Shown here piece after piece: positions 12,723 to 25,440 of a stretch of 64,000 nt of DNA. Origin of the DNA: Gyromitra esculenta (lineage: Eukaryota; Ascomycota; Pezizomycetes; Pezizales; Discinaceae); the NCBI GenBank assembly GCA_038503075.1, contig JBCAML010000012.1:310001-374000 (forward strand), in the 5' to 3' direction. The stretch's first letter is position 1; each line of letters opens with the position of its first letter. The position numbers and the translations under genes were made by a program. The notes beneath the pieces are model-generated. The model had not been told where the DNA came from, made no database searches, and saw nothing but the letters and a program-made list of their open reading frames with translations.

Positions 12723-14712
12723 TTAACATCTCTTTAGCGCCTCAAACAGTCCCGCCCTCGACAGTCCCCCTAACTTCCCCCTCCTCCGTTTCTCAACCTC
12801 CCTGTAAAACTCCACTCTAACCCTAACACCCCTCTCCTTCTTCCCCTTCTTCCCCAGCCTCTTCAACACCCCGCCCTGCTTCCCATCCTGCGGATCCAAC
12901 CCCTCGTTAATAGCAGCTTCGCAGTACCAGCAACAACACTTCCCGTAGACCTTCGCATACGCCTTCCAAAACGCCTCACTGGTAAACTCGAACCCGCCCT
13001 CCAGCACACTAGTACCGAGTTTATCGTCATGATCAATAAACCGGCCAGCGACGTTGCGGCACCACACGCGGTACGTCAGCGGGGTCAGCATCGCCGAATG
13101 CCATACGAGGTCTACGTCCAGCGTCGGCACTAGGATCTTGCTCGGATGCGCTTTGAAGAGTGCGAAATAGCCACTGTAGCGCTCGATTGCGCGGGATAGG
13201 AAGCCGGTGGGCGTGTCGGCGAGGACGCAGCCACGGTCTGTGGACCGTTTGGAGAGGATCGATGGGAGTGCGTCGAGTGGGAGGGTGCCGATTAGGCCGG
13301 GCGAGCGGATCCAGAGCTCGTTGTTCATTTTGGAGACAAAGTCGCCTTGGCGGATGACGGCGGAGGTGAGGTCGAGGGCGAAGGGAGAAGGGGTGGCGTA
13401 GACAGAGAGGCAGAGGCGGAGGGCAGAGATGTGGGAGGGTGGGGTCGAGGGGTCGAGAGTTGAAATGAGGGATTTGGTGAGGGTGGAGATGTTGGTGGTT
13501 GTGGTGGGGATTGGGGTGGTGCGGAAGAAGGTGTTGATGAAGCTGGCGACGTCCCAGGAGGTGCTAGTGGGATCTTCGGACGGGGAGTAGCCGTTGTTGT
13601 TGAGGTAGGTCATTCTAGTATTCTGTTAGTTGGGCTTGATATATAAAACTGCTGTGGGAGAGCGACAAACCTCATCCGTCCTTCATCCCCTTTCTCTAGA
13701 AAGGCCTTCAGGTCCCTTCGAAAGTTCTCCATGCATAATCCGTCTTTATCAACCATAGCTCCACACCCACTACATTCAGTTGCAAACTCACCATCCATCC
13801 ACCCGCCTCCCTTGTCCTCAGAATGGCACATCCGCACTTCGACATCCTCCTTGCCGCACGCAGGACACTTTATGCGTTTCTTTGGCGTGGCATCTTTCCA
13901 CAGCAAGTCGTCGATCAGGTTCGGCGACTGCTCGGTCAGCTTTCTAAAGAATTCGGATGCTGCTTCTGGAAGCGTGTAGTCGAAGGTATCGTTATCAATT
14001 GCAGAATGCTGTTACATCGTCAGTGGTGATAGACTTGGAATTTAGAGACTGGGTGAGCTCACGACTTGCGCCCAAGGGAAGGCAGTGTTGAGGATCAGTT
14101 CGAAGCCAAAGTGGATAGCGTCTTCATTGTAGCATCGTGGGTTGAGCATGTAGCTATGCCATACCATCAACACGTCTAGTCCACATTAGTCGCCGTCGTA
14201 TACCCAGACAAATAAACCACTATATATATTATAAAAGCGTACTTACCAAGTGGTGGCAATAAATCATCCGGCAACTCCCCAACCTTAACATTATCCCCCA
14301 ACCCACCACTCCTGCTACTCCCCGGCCTTCCATTCCCCTCCCTCCCTTCTCGCCGCCTCAGTTCCTCCTCCACCCCTCTCCACCACTTTGTAAACCGCCC
14401 AACCGCAATCTCCACAAACGCGCTCCACCACACATCGGTCTCCTCGTTCGCGGTGCCAAATATCTCAATAAGCGCAGACTCCTTCGTTACCCTGTGATTC
14501 AGCTTCGACAACGCCTGTAACAGCTCCAGGTGCACTGCGCACTGCGACACCGTTGGTGGAGCAAACGGGCCCAGCGACGACGCTGCTAGCGGGGACGTTC
14601 GAAAGACTGCTGGGTCTGGGATTGCGGGTTCGTCTGCTTTGGAGGTGGCTGGGAGGAAGGAGGGGACTGGGGTGGAATCGCGCCCTAGCAGCGATGATAG
14701 GAAAGCTGTCAT
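12723..14712 (-). CDS. glycine-rich-domain-containing (GRDP/DUF1399) protein
   Basis: Four exons (14712-14247, 14175-14063, 14008-13671, 13614-12723) give about 602 residues. All three introns have GT-AG ends and keep the frame. Two copies of the family motif are visible: DVLMVWHSYMLNPRCY across the first junction and DVDLVWHSAMLTPLTYRVWC in the last exon, each with the D-x-x-W-H-x-x-M-L-x-P pattern of the GRDP-like family (PF07173). Between them is a Cys-rich segment with CPAC and CSGC pairs, probably a zinc ribbon. The C-terminus is basic (KKGKKERGVRVRVEFYREVEKRRRGK). Family members occur in plants and fungi; their biochemical role is poorly known. The N-terminal 50 residues are Ser/Pro-rich and likely unstructured. 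Confidence 0.88.
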
Positions 14713-15961
14713 TGTACTAGTTCACCGTGTTTGACGTTATATTGCAGTTTCAATGTAATTTTTTTTCCTTCCTTCTTGGAGAGATTTGAAGATCCGAGGA
14801 TGAGGGTGGTTCTCACACGATCGACTTATATATGGGAGGGGAGCTATGAGGAGGGATCGTCGGTATCACGGGTATTTACATGTACGTATGATTGGGTCTG
14901 CCTTGCGAGGCGATGAGGTGAGATGAGCCTGCTGGGGTGCGGCTCTGCGGTGGTGCGACAGGGCAGACCTGTTCCTGGTTAGATTGGCAGTCGGGATGGA
15001 CCCTGTGGTGTCACTTTGTGGGGAAACGTGGGACCGCTTGCATGGCCGTTGGCTGTTGTGCCTTGTCGTAACCCGATACAGACCGTAGGGCTCTGGCGAT
15101 AGCTGGCTGACAGCCTCTTCTGTCGTCTGCTCTTTCTTCTTCTGGCTGGCGTCCACAACTATTCGCTAACTCGTTTTCCTCACCAGCTCCGTCAGCCACT
15201 AGCAGTGTCATAATCTTGAGATTAGAGATATATTTAAATACTGCTTGTCCATCTTAGGATCATCGCTACGCATCACCCCTCTCTCGACCAACAGTAAGAA
15301 CATGTCTCGCGACACACACAGTCCATCGCTATAACCATACCATGTATTTCACCAACTCTCTGCTAACAGACATCCAGTACATGTATATTGAAAGACACAA
15401 ATCTCGGTGGCCTGATATTACTTCACTACGAGTCTTAGAACCTTCTACTATCTCTCTATATACACATACTCAAGTAAGTTACTAGTTCCCAAATAGTTTA
15501 AAAGATATAGCCTTCTTGCTTAATTACTTCGTCAAAGATTATTTATACCATGTCCATCGTTCGATGCCGAAGCCCTCCTCCTGACGCTGAATCTAGGAGA
15601 ACGTAAGTTTGGCCAACAACATCGAGAATTTAAATGTTGATGGCAGTGCTGCTTGACTTAAAAAGTGATGTTTTATCCCTACATGCAATCCAGAACCGCC
15701 CGATGGGATTTATCATGATGATGTACCGATTAAGGGTTTAACTGGGAGCTTTTGCTAGGAGTCATTAATGACGGTGGATTAGCTTCTTCGTTTCTATGTT
15801 TCTTTATCTCTCTTTCAGAGCGATTATACTCACTTACGGACATAATCTTAAAAAGGCGGGCTAGTTAATTAATAGGCTAGCCCCTGTGATCAATACATGT
15901 ACATACATGTATAGTTTATTTCTGCAAAAGCAGGCTTTGCCAAATGCGGTTCGTTTTCATA
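14713..15961. other. spacer upstream of the GRDP-like gene
   Basis: Carries the GRDP-like promoter side. A 7-bp inverted repeat GGGCTAG/CTAGCCC with a TTAATTAATAGG loop lies at about 15858-15883. No gene seen. Confidence 0.5.
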
Positions 15962-15963
15962 TA

Positions 15964-16119
15964 CAGTCGAACCTTGTTATAAGGGACATGCGTAATTCGT
16001 GGGAATTCGTTCGTTATAGCAAATTTTGGGTGGCGCCAGGAACTCAAAGTTACACCCAATTTCCGTCCGTTACTGCAAATTTCCATTATATCGGGGTTCC
16101 TTATATCAAGGTCCGACTG
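15964..16119. mobile_element. 156-bp MITE, Tc1/mariner-pogo-like
   Basis: The element begins CAGTCGAACCTTGTTATAAG and ends with the inverted complement CTTATATCAAGGTCCGACTG; the near-perfect terminal inverted repeat extends about 25 bp. It is flanked on both sides by TA (15962-15963 and 16120-16121), the target duplication of the Tc1/mariner superfamily, and CAGT...ACTG ends fit the pogo/Tigger branch. There is no coding capacity. Its length equals that of the element at 38080-38235. Confidence 0.85.
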
Positions 16120-16755
16120 TACGTTATCTCCAGCGCAGCTGCGCATCCAATTCCCCTCGTTTCAGCACTCAAGACCCCTGTTTTAGCCAAAGCGCTCGAA
16201 TCGCAGCCCTAACCCTTAGTGGAAATGTTAAGAGTCAAAGACATAATCATCGCTCGATCAAGATCTAGAAATATAAACCCTTCCCCGCAGTCTTGGGTAT
16301 TGATTCGAGGGCGGGAGGGACTTTATCCCTCAGAAACCAAGTAGTAAGCTGTTTTTTTTTTCCGACGGTAGGTAGTATCATCTCCGTGTTTAGAATAGGT
16401 ACATGTACTTAAATTAGCGCTAACGACCAGATTTAGAACCGAAGTAACTTTAGCGTATTTGCCACGGCAAAGTATTTCGTAGCACGCTTAGAGGCTACTT
16501 ATATAGTCTCTAAGCTTCCTTCAGAGCTCACTGCCCTTCATACATAATAAACACTCTCTCCCAAAGCTTTATTAGCCTTGTACATCGCCGTCTTCAGTGC
16601 TTGACACCTAGGCAAGTGAGCGAGGCCTTGCAGCATTACTTAACGGTAGGATTAGACGAGAAGCTAGCTAAACAGTGTATGTGAGATGGGTCTAGCTTCT
16701 GGGTACTCGAAATAACAATCAAGTTCACCGCTGTGAGAAAGCGTCGCTATGGTGC

Positions 16756-18716
16756 ATGATTTCAGGATATCAGCAATTACTTTATATCTGCATGGTATCA
16801 GCAAAAAAATCTGGACCTCACATTCATGCGTGCCTCGAAAACCTGTGCAACAGCCTGGAGTCTGGAGTGAAGAGGTCAATCCTCAAAGAACTATATGATA
16901 CACTTCTTACGATGCAGGGTCTTTTACCCGGGTATTCTGTATTTTTGACGCATTGGACGAATGACATATAGAGAATCAACGAAGGGAGCTCCTTCCCTTG
17001 ATTCGACGTATGGAAGAAGATGGATTCAGTCTGTTCGTTACAAGTCGGCCATACCCGGAAGACGTTTCGACGTGGTTTCACGATCTGTCGAGAATCGAGC
17101 TTTTGGCAACTAAACAAGATACGAAACACTATATTGTGGAAAAGTTCAACGGGATTTCGTAGCTGAGACTCCTTATACAAACTCCGCAACGAAAAGAGAG
17201 TATTATTTCTGATCTTGCAGATTGTGCTGGCGGAATCTAAGTGGCGTAGGATTTTGGTGGTGCTGATGTCTTGCTGATCGGGTTGTTGGATCTAGGTTTT
17301 TGCTTGTTCGATACCATATTGAATACCTACGCCAAGTCACTCTCAAAAAGATCATGACCGAGCTCGACAAACTCAGGAGCTCTTCTACTAGAACAAGATC
17401 ATTAGATCCTACATATGATCGAGCATTACAGACTCTTCGAGGTCAACATCCTCATCGTGTAGACTTGGCAATCAAGATTCTCTCCTAGCTTGTGAAAGCT
17501 CGTCGAACACTTACAGTTAACGAGCTGGCAGTCGCAGTCTCCGTAGAGCAGAATCGCTATGAACTTGGCGAGCTAGATTTACCGGAGAAAGAGACATTGC
17601 TTGATATATGTACAGGTCTAGTCGCTATCGACGAAAGCACCAACACTATCAAACTTGCACATCTCACTATCCATGAGTATCTCTAGAACCACTCGATAAT
17701 CCCTGAAGATTTGGAATTCAAAATTGCTATGGCTTGCATAACTTGTGTTTCATTCGATGCCTCCACCAAAGACACTTCTGGAGACTCGCAATCTGGGCCT
17801 CCCGATCCTTCACTACGCCACCAATCATGTGCCGTATCATTCGGCATTATTCAACGACGACTTGTCGACCAATCTCATTCTAACAGCACTAAATCAAGCA
17901 GCCTTCGATGGCTGCGAGAAAGTGGTAAAGTTCCTGCTTGACAGTTTGACCGACCCTGCGGCTCTGGATAGAACGGGAGCCACAGTATTGCATTGGTTGG
18001 CATCTAAAGGATTCGAAGAGGTTGTCAAAGTATTGCTTACACGTGGAACAAACCTCTCAGTCCTGGTTAAGAATGGCTGTACAGTTTTGTACCAGGCTAC
18101 AGCTGGCGGGCATGAGGGAATGGATGAACTAATGCTTGAATATAGCGTAAAGCTTTCAGATGGGGATAACGATGGAGAGACAGCTCTGAGTAGAGCGGTA
18201 CACGAAGGGAATGTGGGAGTAATTAAGTTACCACTTGAGAGCGGAGCAGATGCTTCGGCTCTAGACAAAAACGGGAATACAATTTTGTATCAGGCGCAAC
18301 AGCGGGACACGAGGAGGCGGCTAAGCTCTTATTCGAATATGGAGCAAAAATCTTGGCCTTAGATGAACATCCAGTGACAGTTTTGAACCGGGCAACCCAC
18401 GAAGGTAACGAAGGGACAGTCAAGCTGTTACTTGAACGTGGGATAGACCTCTCGGTTCCGAATAGAAAGGGAGAAACAGCTTTGCATCTAGCAGCACTCA
18501 ATGGGAATGAAGGTGTGATAAAGCTGTTCCTTGAGCGCAGGGTAGACCTTTCAGTTCGAAATAGAAAAGGAGAAATGCCTTTGAATCTGGCAGCGTTTTC
18601 AGGAAACGCGAGAGTGGTCAAACTATCACTCGAGTCTAGGGTGGATGTTTTGGCTCTAGGTGAGCGGGGTCTCGGTCTTAGATAGGGCTGCGCACGAGGC
18701 ACACGAGGGAGTGACA
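16756..18716 (+). pseudogene. NACHT-ankyrin (NLR-like) gene relic, 5' part
   Basis: Decayed gene for a fungal STAND/NLR-like protein. A Walker-B-like segment FCIFDALDE followed by a stop lies near 16930, then RRELLPLIRRMEEDGF and SLFVTSRPYPEDV (sensor region of NACHT ATPases). A winged-helix-like stretch (KARRTLTVNELAVAVSVEQ, GLVAIDESTNTIKLAHLTIHEYL) follows, then at least seven ankyrin repeats from about 17880 (for example VVKFLLDSLTDPAALDRTGA). No intact P-loop is visible. Damage includes an in-frame stop where Cys is expected (about 16962), TAG at 17489 and 17684, and frameshifts near 17780, 18290 and 18660. The repeats break off at 18716 at a LINE insertion and resume in the same codon phase at 36869. 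Confidence 0.88.
18701..18716. repeat. 16-bp target-site duplication, left copy
   Basis: ACACGAGGGAGTGACA, identical to 36853-36868. It marks the insertion of the LINE into the ankyrin repeats. Confidence 0.95.
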
Positions 18717-18930
18717 TTTTTTTTTTTTTTTGTTAAATCATTGTTTCATTGTTTTATATAAATGGTACAAGAATGTCACATGCAACCGAAGTTATAGCGT
18801 GAACAAAACCCTAAAACCCTCAACCCTCCAAAAATAAAAAACAAAACTTTTATAACTGAAAAAATTTTCTTAAACAGAGATTCCCTAATAGGCAAACACA
18901 TGCCATAAAACAAATACTAACGTGAAAAAG

Positions 18931-20101
18931 TTAACCTTCCATTAAATCAAAAAAATTTAACAAGGATGAAAGAGATGATGTAGAATTTAGAGAAACAGAT
19001 GATAATATATCTGATGAGCCGGAAGACGAAAGATCTGATAAAACAATTTCTTTGATTGAGGGAAAATTTGTTCTTGTTTTCGAAATGAATTCAGCAAGAG
19101 CAATTAAGGATGAAATATTGTTCCAAATTGGAGAGTCTGCATCTAAGAAATTTATAAAGGGAATAAATAAATCTCGTTCAGAAGACAGTGCAAAACAATG
19201 TAGAATAGCATGAAAAAAGTTTTGAAAATTGTCGCCACAAAGGGGACAGGTTGTAGGGCCATTATGAGACCAAGAAGTATGAGCTTTGAGATAGCTTTTA
19301 TGAGCTCTCATTTGATGTAGGCGTCCGGCCATGAATTTCGAAAATTTCATGAATGGGTGGGGGAGCGTTGAAGTATGGTATGGGTAGTAATCGGGACGAG
19401 AGGCATAAGAATCCCAATCTATGATAAGTTGGGATGTGATAGCTGCATTGCTGGCTTCGATTATCATTGCGCGGTTTGGGTTGGGTTTGTTCAGGATAGG
19501 ACCGGAGGCACCCGGGTAGTAGTTGGCAAGGAGGTATTTTCACGCTTCGTTTGCAAAGGAGTCAATGATTAGAGGACGTACACGGCTTTTGGCACTTGAA
19601 TTCCATGGTCTAGGTCTTCTGCCTCCGAGGCCTTTGAGGTGTATTCTCAGTAGAGGGAGAGGTGTGCCATCTGCTTGAAAATTCGGGGGAAGGCGTGCTG
19701 AAGCAGGGTTGAATAGTACAGGTAGGGTAGCAATGCGAATTGCATGGCTTCGTCTAAGGTACTGTGCAAATGGTAGCATGGAGAGGCTTAGCTGATTGAG
19801 GCTCATATGGTTGAAGAGAAACAATTTGTAATCCACCTTAGGACACCATTCCAAAAGGGGTTTATTTTGTTTAAAATCGAAGAGGATGGTGTGAAAACAT
19901 TCATGCCATATGAGAGGATGGGTCGGATAAGCCCCATGGCGAGTTTGCGAGCGTTGTGGCTAGTTAGTCTGGAACCGGAGGGAGAGAGGGATTTAACAGC
20001 AAAAAAGGCTTTTTGGGCCGAGGAGAGTCGCTTGAGAAAATGTGAGTTCGTGTTAAAATTGTAGGATAACCAAAATCCTAGCCATCTAATACATGTGAGC
20101 G
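18931..20101 (-). pseudogene. LINE ORF2, C-terminal part
   Basis: Reading on the minus strand from 20101: LTCIRWLGFWLSYNFNTNSHF, then SAQKAFFAVKSLSPSGSRL and GLIRPILSYGMNVFTP, the region after the RT thumb in Tad-type ORF2. A frameshift lies near 19830 and a stop near 19540. The C-terminal block has CPLCGDNFQNFFHAILHC, the Cys-His motif of such LINEs, and ends at TAA 18931-18933. The segment from 18930 to 18717 is the 3' UTR, ending in 15 T on the plus strand. Confidence 0.88.
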
Positions 20102-20512
20102 TCTCAAGGAGCGGAGTTCTCGTCAAGCTCTCAGGTATCCCCCGAGATAAGCAGTGCTACTTGAACGAGAAACCAACGACAGGAGAATGTACGAGGGCTC
20201 TACAGGCTCTATTGATGGTTCAAGTTATGATGACTTGAAGACGGCGACAGCGAAAGATTACGAGGTGTAATCTGGAGTTGTATTTGTAGGATACAGGGAG
20301 TGTACAATAGAAGACGTTGCTTAAAGAAAGAAGAAGGAAAAGTACAACAAGAGGGGAAATCCCTTCGCTTATATACCACGTTCCAACCCTTTCGATGACA
20401 AAGACATGACTCATTGTAGCAAGAAACCCATAGACACACAAAGAACAACAACGAAATCCGACATTCATATACCCATGTACCTAACCGATCAACATGACAT
20501 CCATCCATGAAA
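20102..20512 (-). repeat. 3' LTR of gypsy element 1
   Basis: 411 bp; on its own strand it begins TTTCATGG and ends CCTTGAGA. A polypurine tract (GAGGGGGGG on the minus strand, about 20516-20526) adjoins it on the internal side, as expected upstream of a 3' LTR. Confidence 0.9.
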
Positions 20513-20539
20513 GTAGCCCCCCCTCATAGCCGTGAGCTC

Positions 20540-23500
20540 CTGCGAACACTAATCACTCTTTCCCTTGGTTTATCCGGATATCGTTGGTGAAAAGAATCCA
20601 CGGCTTCCGTCTCTTCATGGTATTCGCAGGCTCTGGGTGGGTAGTGCATAGCCAGTCCATTCGACCAAGTATTGAAGTTTTCCGCGATGTAAACGGGAAT
20701 CTAGGATAGCTTCAACAAGGTATTCCTCATGGTCATTAACTTGAACTGGTGGGGGCGGCGTAATAATCTGACCGGGGAGTGGGTCGGTGGGAGCTGCTTT
20801 GATCAACGAAACGTGGACACGGGGTGATCTTCATTGATCTTGGGAGGTCAATTTCGTAAGCATAAGCCGAAATAACACGTTTCACTGGGAAAGGGCCGCT
20901 CCATTTCCAATCCAATTTCCTTGAATTCGCGTTGTCCTCATGTTCTTCATTGACACGAACACTTCGTCCTTTTCCCGAACGATGGAGCTGGGGTATGGTG
21001 TCGATTGGCACTTGACTCAAAGATGTCTTGGGCTGTCCTTATCTGTACTCGGAGGAAGTCTATAAGTTCTTCCATCGGCGTCAGCATCGAGGTCGGGGAG
21101 CGGTCATTAGGGACAATCGATGATCGAAGCGTGGGTGATAGCCGTAATTGGCAAAAAAGGGTGTAGCCTTAGTACTAACGGATTCCTGGTTGTTGGCAAC
21201 GAACTCGGCAATGGGTAACCACTTAGGCCAGTCGTCTTGCTGACAGGACACATAACAATGAAGGTATTGTTCCATCACAGCATTCAGATGCTCCGTTTGT
21301 CCATCTGTCTCTGTGTGAAAAGACGTAGACATGCGGGCGGCAATATTCAGGCACTGGCAGAGGAATTTCCATAACTTGGCAGTGAACTGTGTTTCTCTAT
21401 CCGAAGTGATATGGGAGGGTAGTCCATGGAGTTTCCATACATTTTGGAGGTGATAAATGCAGTTTGTTCGGCATTAACGGTGGTGTTACAAGGGATCAGG
21501 TGCCGCATTTTCGACAGTCTATCTACTACGACCATTATTGCGTCAAAGCCATTAGAACTTGGGAGACCGGTAACGAAGTCCATGGACAATTCTTCCCAGG
21601 GACGGTTGGGGATCGGGAGAGGTTTAAGGACGCCTTGGGTAGCGAGGGTACTAGGCTTTGCTCGTCGGCATACATGACAGTTCCGGGTATATCTTCCGAT
21701 GTATTCTCTCATTTTTGGCCAATAAAAATGCCTAGAGATGATTTCGAAGGATTTTTCGCGTCCTGGGTGGCCAGCGGAAGGGGCATCGTGGTGTTGTTGT
21801 ATGATGAGAAGACGGAGAGGATCATAATCTGGGATATAGAGCTTTTGTCGATAGAAAAGACGGCCGTTGGCTTCTGTACAATCGCCTAGGGTGATTTCCT
21901 TAAATTGTCGTTCTCCATTCTTGAGAGCTAAGAGGATTTTTTTGTGGAACGGCCACTTTATATCCGCGATTCATTAGGTTTTCAAGGGTCGCATCCAATT
22001 CACGGTTCATTTAAGTAAAGTTAACCCGAAAACAAACTCAGCTTGGGATCTAAATTCCTTTCCTTCAGAACTACTTGGTGTTGATGTTGTAGTCTTTCAT
22101 CCCCCTCTTCAGGGAGATCTCCTGATCTCCAAGTCAGTGCGTCCGGCTTCCCTCCTTGTACTCCCTGTCTGTATGTAATGACAAAGTCGAAACGCGAAAG
22201 CGTATTCTGCCCATCTGACTTGTCTTCGGTTTAATTGTTTGGTGGTCATAAAATATTCCAAATTTTTATGGTCCGTAATGACAGAGATAGGGAATTCAGA
22301 TCCTTCGAGCTCGCGCGCCATTCTTCAAAGAACGGATAATGGCTAGCAGTTCCTGTCATAGATTTCGTAGTTACACTCGCAGGCGAGTGCTTCTTGAAAA
22401 GAATGCCACAGGGTGGAGTACGCTGTTATCGTCGAGTTGGGAGAGGACACCGCCGAAACGAAGTCGAAGCATCGATTCTACAAAGATTTTCTTCCTGGAT
22501 CGAAGTGGATGAAGACGCCTTGGTGAAGGCATCTTTCAAGGTTTCGAATGCGAGTTCTGCCTCGACTGTCCATTCGAAACAATGCCTTTTTTCGTAAAAG
22601 CGGTAAGTGGTGCCGCTGCTGCCAGGCGAGATCCCAGGATAAATCGTCGGTAGAAGTTTGCAAAACCGAGAAAGGCCTGAACATCTTTAATGCATTTTGG
22701 GCGGTTCCAATCTCGTACAGCTTTGAGTTTCTCTTCGTCCATCTTGATCCCTTCGGGTGTAACGATTAGTCCGAGGTATTTTATGGATTGGACGTGGAAT
22801 TCACACTTCTCGGGTTTGAGAAGTATGTTGTTGGCTTTCAAGGCATCGAGGACTTGTCGGACATGGATTTTATGTTGGGCGAGGGTATCACTATAGATAA
22901 GGATATCATCGAGATAGGCCGTGCAAAAGAGGTCCAAGTATTCTCGGAGAGAGTCATTGACGAAGCGTTGAAAGGTACCGGGGGCATTGGTGAGGCCGAA
23001 TGGCATCACCATGTATTCGTACAGACCGTAACGAGTTCTGAAAGCGGTCTTCCATTCTTCCCCTTCTGCGATGCGGATTTGGTGGAATCCATCCCGAAGG
23101 TCTAGTTTGGAATACCATTGGGCTTTAGCGAGACGGTCGAGGGTCTCCTTAATGAGCGGGGAGGTATATCGGTCCTTAACGGTGAGAGCATTGAGACCTC
23201 GGTAGTCTACACAGAGCGTAGAGATCCGTCGGGTTTCGCAGCGAAGAGGACGGGGGAGCAGCGAGGGATGAACTGGCGCGAATAAAGCGCTTTCTACAGG
23301 TTGTCTTCGATGTACTTCTTAAGAACTAGAAGTTCATCTCGTGACATACCATAAAGGGGCGAATGGTGGTTCTTTGCCTTCTTGGAGGGTAATGCGATGA
23401 TCAGAGGGACGGCGGGGGGGGAGTCCTTGGGCCTGCTTTATCGAACATGTCCAAGTACTCGTGATACTCAGCGGGTATTCTTTGTCTCCATTCCTCTTTA

Positions 23501-24155
23501 GTAGTTTTACTATCGAGGACTCTGTTTATTTCATATAGAGACATTGAGTAGACTTGGATACCCTTTTTTTTGGCAAGCATGCGGAAACTGGCGGCACCAA
23601 TAAAGGCGGCGTTAAGCTTAGTTGGAGGTGGGATAGCGGCGACGGAAACAATAGGTTGTTTAGGAGCACAGTGGGTGGTGCAGAACTCAGAGTTGAATTC
23701 AATGCTTTTATTGGCGAATTGTAGGTGGATGTCATGGAGGTTCATCCACGGGATACCGAAATCTTAGGGGTAGTGTCTGGATTTGGTGACGAAGAAGGGA
23801 GGCTTTTCGTTATGTTGTTGAATAGAAAGCTCCAAGTGACAGAGATTGGTAATATCTCCCGAGGCAATTGTTCGGCCGTCAATGACTTCCAATTGACGAG
23901 GGGTTTTAAGGAGACAATGGTAGGGAATGGTGACGCACAAAGTTTTCATCAATGAAAGCGAATCCTGAGGCTCCAGTGTCAAGAAGTGCGTGTGTTTTTA
24001 TGACTTTATTTTGGTGGGAAAGGCTGAAACTACAAAATGTTCCCCATCCAAATTATCCTCCACACACACATCCGATACTGAAAACCCAGAAATGGAAAAC
24101 ACTGACAAAGAAGAAAAAGAAACCGGCAGGGTCACAATGCGACTCGGTCGAACTA
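20540..24155 (-). pseudogene. gypsy element 1 pol relic (PR-RT-RH-IN-chromodomain)
   Basis: Read on the minus strand. Protease remnants lie about 24000-23750. RT includes MVMPFGLTNAPGTFQRF and FCTAYLDDILIYSD with the catalytic YLDD (about 23012-22880). RNase H shows [18 protein letters not shown] near 22300. Integrase has the C-x-x-C of its zinc finger (NCHVCRRAKPS, about 21700), EELSMDFVTGLP, and [20 protein letters not shown] (about 21330). The C-terminus is a chromodomain: EYLVEAILDSRLHRGKLQYLVEWTG (about 20720-20640). Several stops and frameshifts break the frame. It is read after gag through a -1 shift at TTTAAAC. Confidence 0.9.
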
Positions 24156-25383
24156 GTTTAAAGACTCAACTGAGTCTGCAGCATCAAAAGCAAGAAAACG
24201 AGGGGGCAGGGTGGCGGAAAAACAGAGGAGCTGGAGGTGCGGCGGCGGCATTGGTGACGGCTCCTCTCATAGCGGGCATGCGCAGAGGAAGGACAGTTGG
24301 AGAAGATGTGTCGCTTCTCCGGCACAGAACAAGCAGCGATTATTGGTTTGTCTCCAGGATTTTTCTTCAGGGACAGCTTCCTTCTTCCGTTTATTTGAAT
24401 ATAACGTTGTTCGGGGGCAGGGCGTGAGGTAGATGTGCGGCCGAAAGAGAGATCCATAGGGACAAGCCTCAGGGCGAAGGAGGAGGAAGCGGCAGTATAG
24501 GCGGCAGGGGCGGCGGCGGGGGCGGCGAATTGTCCCATGGTGTTGTGGACAGCATTTTTCTTTCTTCTTTGCTCGGATCCGGTTATCTAAGCGGAGGAGG
24601 AAGCGCGAGAGGAAGCGAAGGTGGTGGGGAAGTCGGCAACAGTTACTACCGCTTCTTTCAGCTCGTCCGACATACCAAATTCCAAAGCATCGTTCTTGGC
24701 GACTCATCGTAATTGAGGCGTCCCATGATGCGTTGAAAGTCGGCAAGGTAGGCTGAGAAATCTCGCTTCCCTTGTCGGGGTTGGTGCAGTTCTCGGCGGG
24801 CAGTACCGAGAGGGTCGGGATCGCCGAAGGCCGATTCTAAGGCGGTGATCAGATCGGCGGCGGAGTTCCAGGTGGTAGTTCCATCAGGAAGGACGGAGTG
24901 GCGAACTTGTTCGAGGGCAGCTCCTTCGAGACGGCTGATTGCATACAGCACCATGTTGTTGCTGTTGGAGAAGCGGTCGGCGTTAACCGAGAGTTTTGAT
25001 CTGAGCTGTAGAACGAACCCAGGGAGTTTATCGCGAGACCCGTTGAACTTATTTGGGTCAGGCATTTTGTCCGAGCGGCCTCCTTGGGTGTGGGCAGGAG
25101 GGGGAGGCGGCGATGGTGCAGGGGGTGGGGGAGCGGCGTTTTGGAGGCGGGCGATTTCTGCTTCGGCTGCCTGCTACTGGGACTGGCAGGTGTTGAACCT
25201 GGCTGTCATATTGTTTCTTTCTGCGTAGCCTCTTCAAGTCGCAGATCTGCGTAGGTGAGGTTGTCCACTCGCTGTTGGTAATGCGAGCGGATTTCATCGT
25301 AGGCGGAGAGCGAGTCGGCATTGGCGGCGGCTTGGAAATTCTCAAAGGTAGGGAAGGTCGGGGGCGGGAGCGGGGTTGCTCAT
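24153..25383 (-). pseudogene. gypsy element 1 gag relic
   Basis: The ATG at 25383 matches the gag start of element 2, but an early indel shifts the frame within about 15 codons. The best preserved part (25065-24658) includes KFNGSRDKLPGFVLQLRSKL and RRELHQPRQGKRDFSAYLADF, the retrotransposon gag domain. The zinc-knuckle region is disturbed near 24330. Gag ends at TAG 24155-24153. Confidence 0.85.
24156..24162 (-). promoter_or_regulatory. -1 frameshift heptamer TTTAAAC of element 1
   Basis: On the minus strand the heptamer directly precedes the gag TAG, as in element 2. The following stem is weaker here (about 5 bp including a wobble pair), consistent with decay. Confidence 0.65.
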
Positions 25384-25440
25384 GGTGACGTCGAAAGTAG
25401 ATGTGTATTGGTAGAGGGTGTAGATATGGAAGCAATGTAA

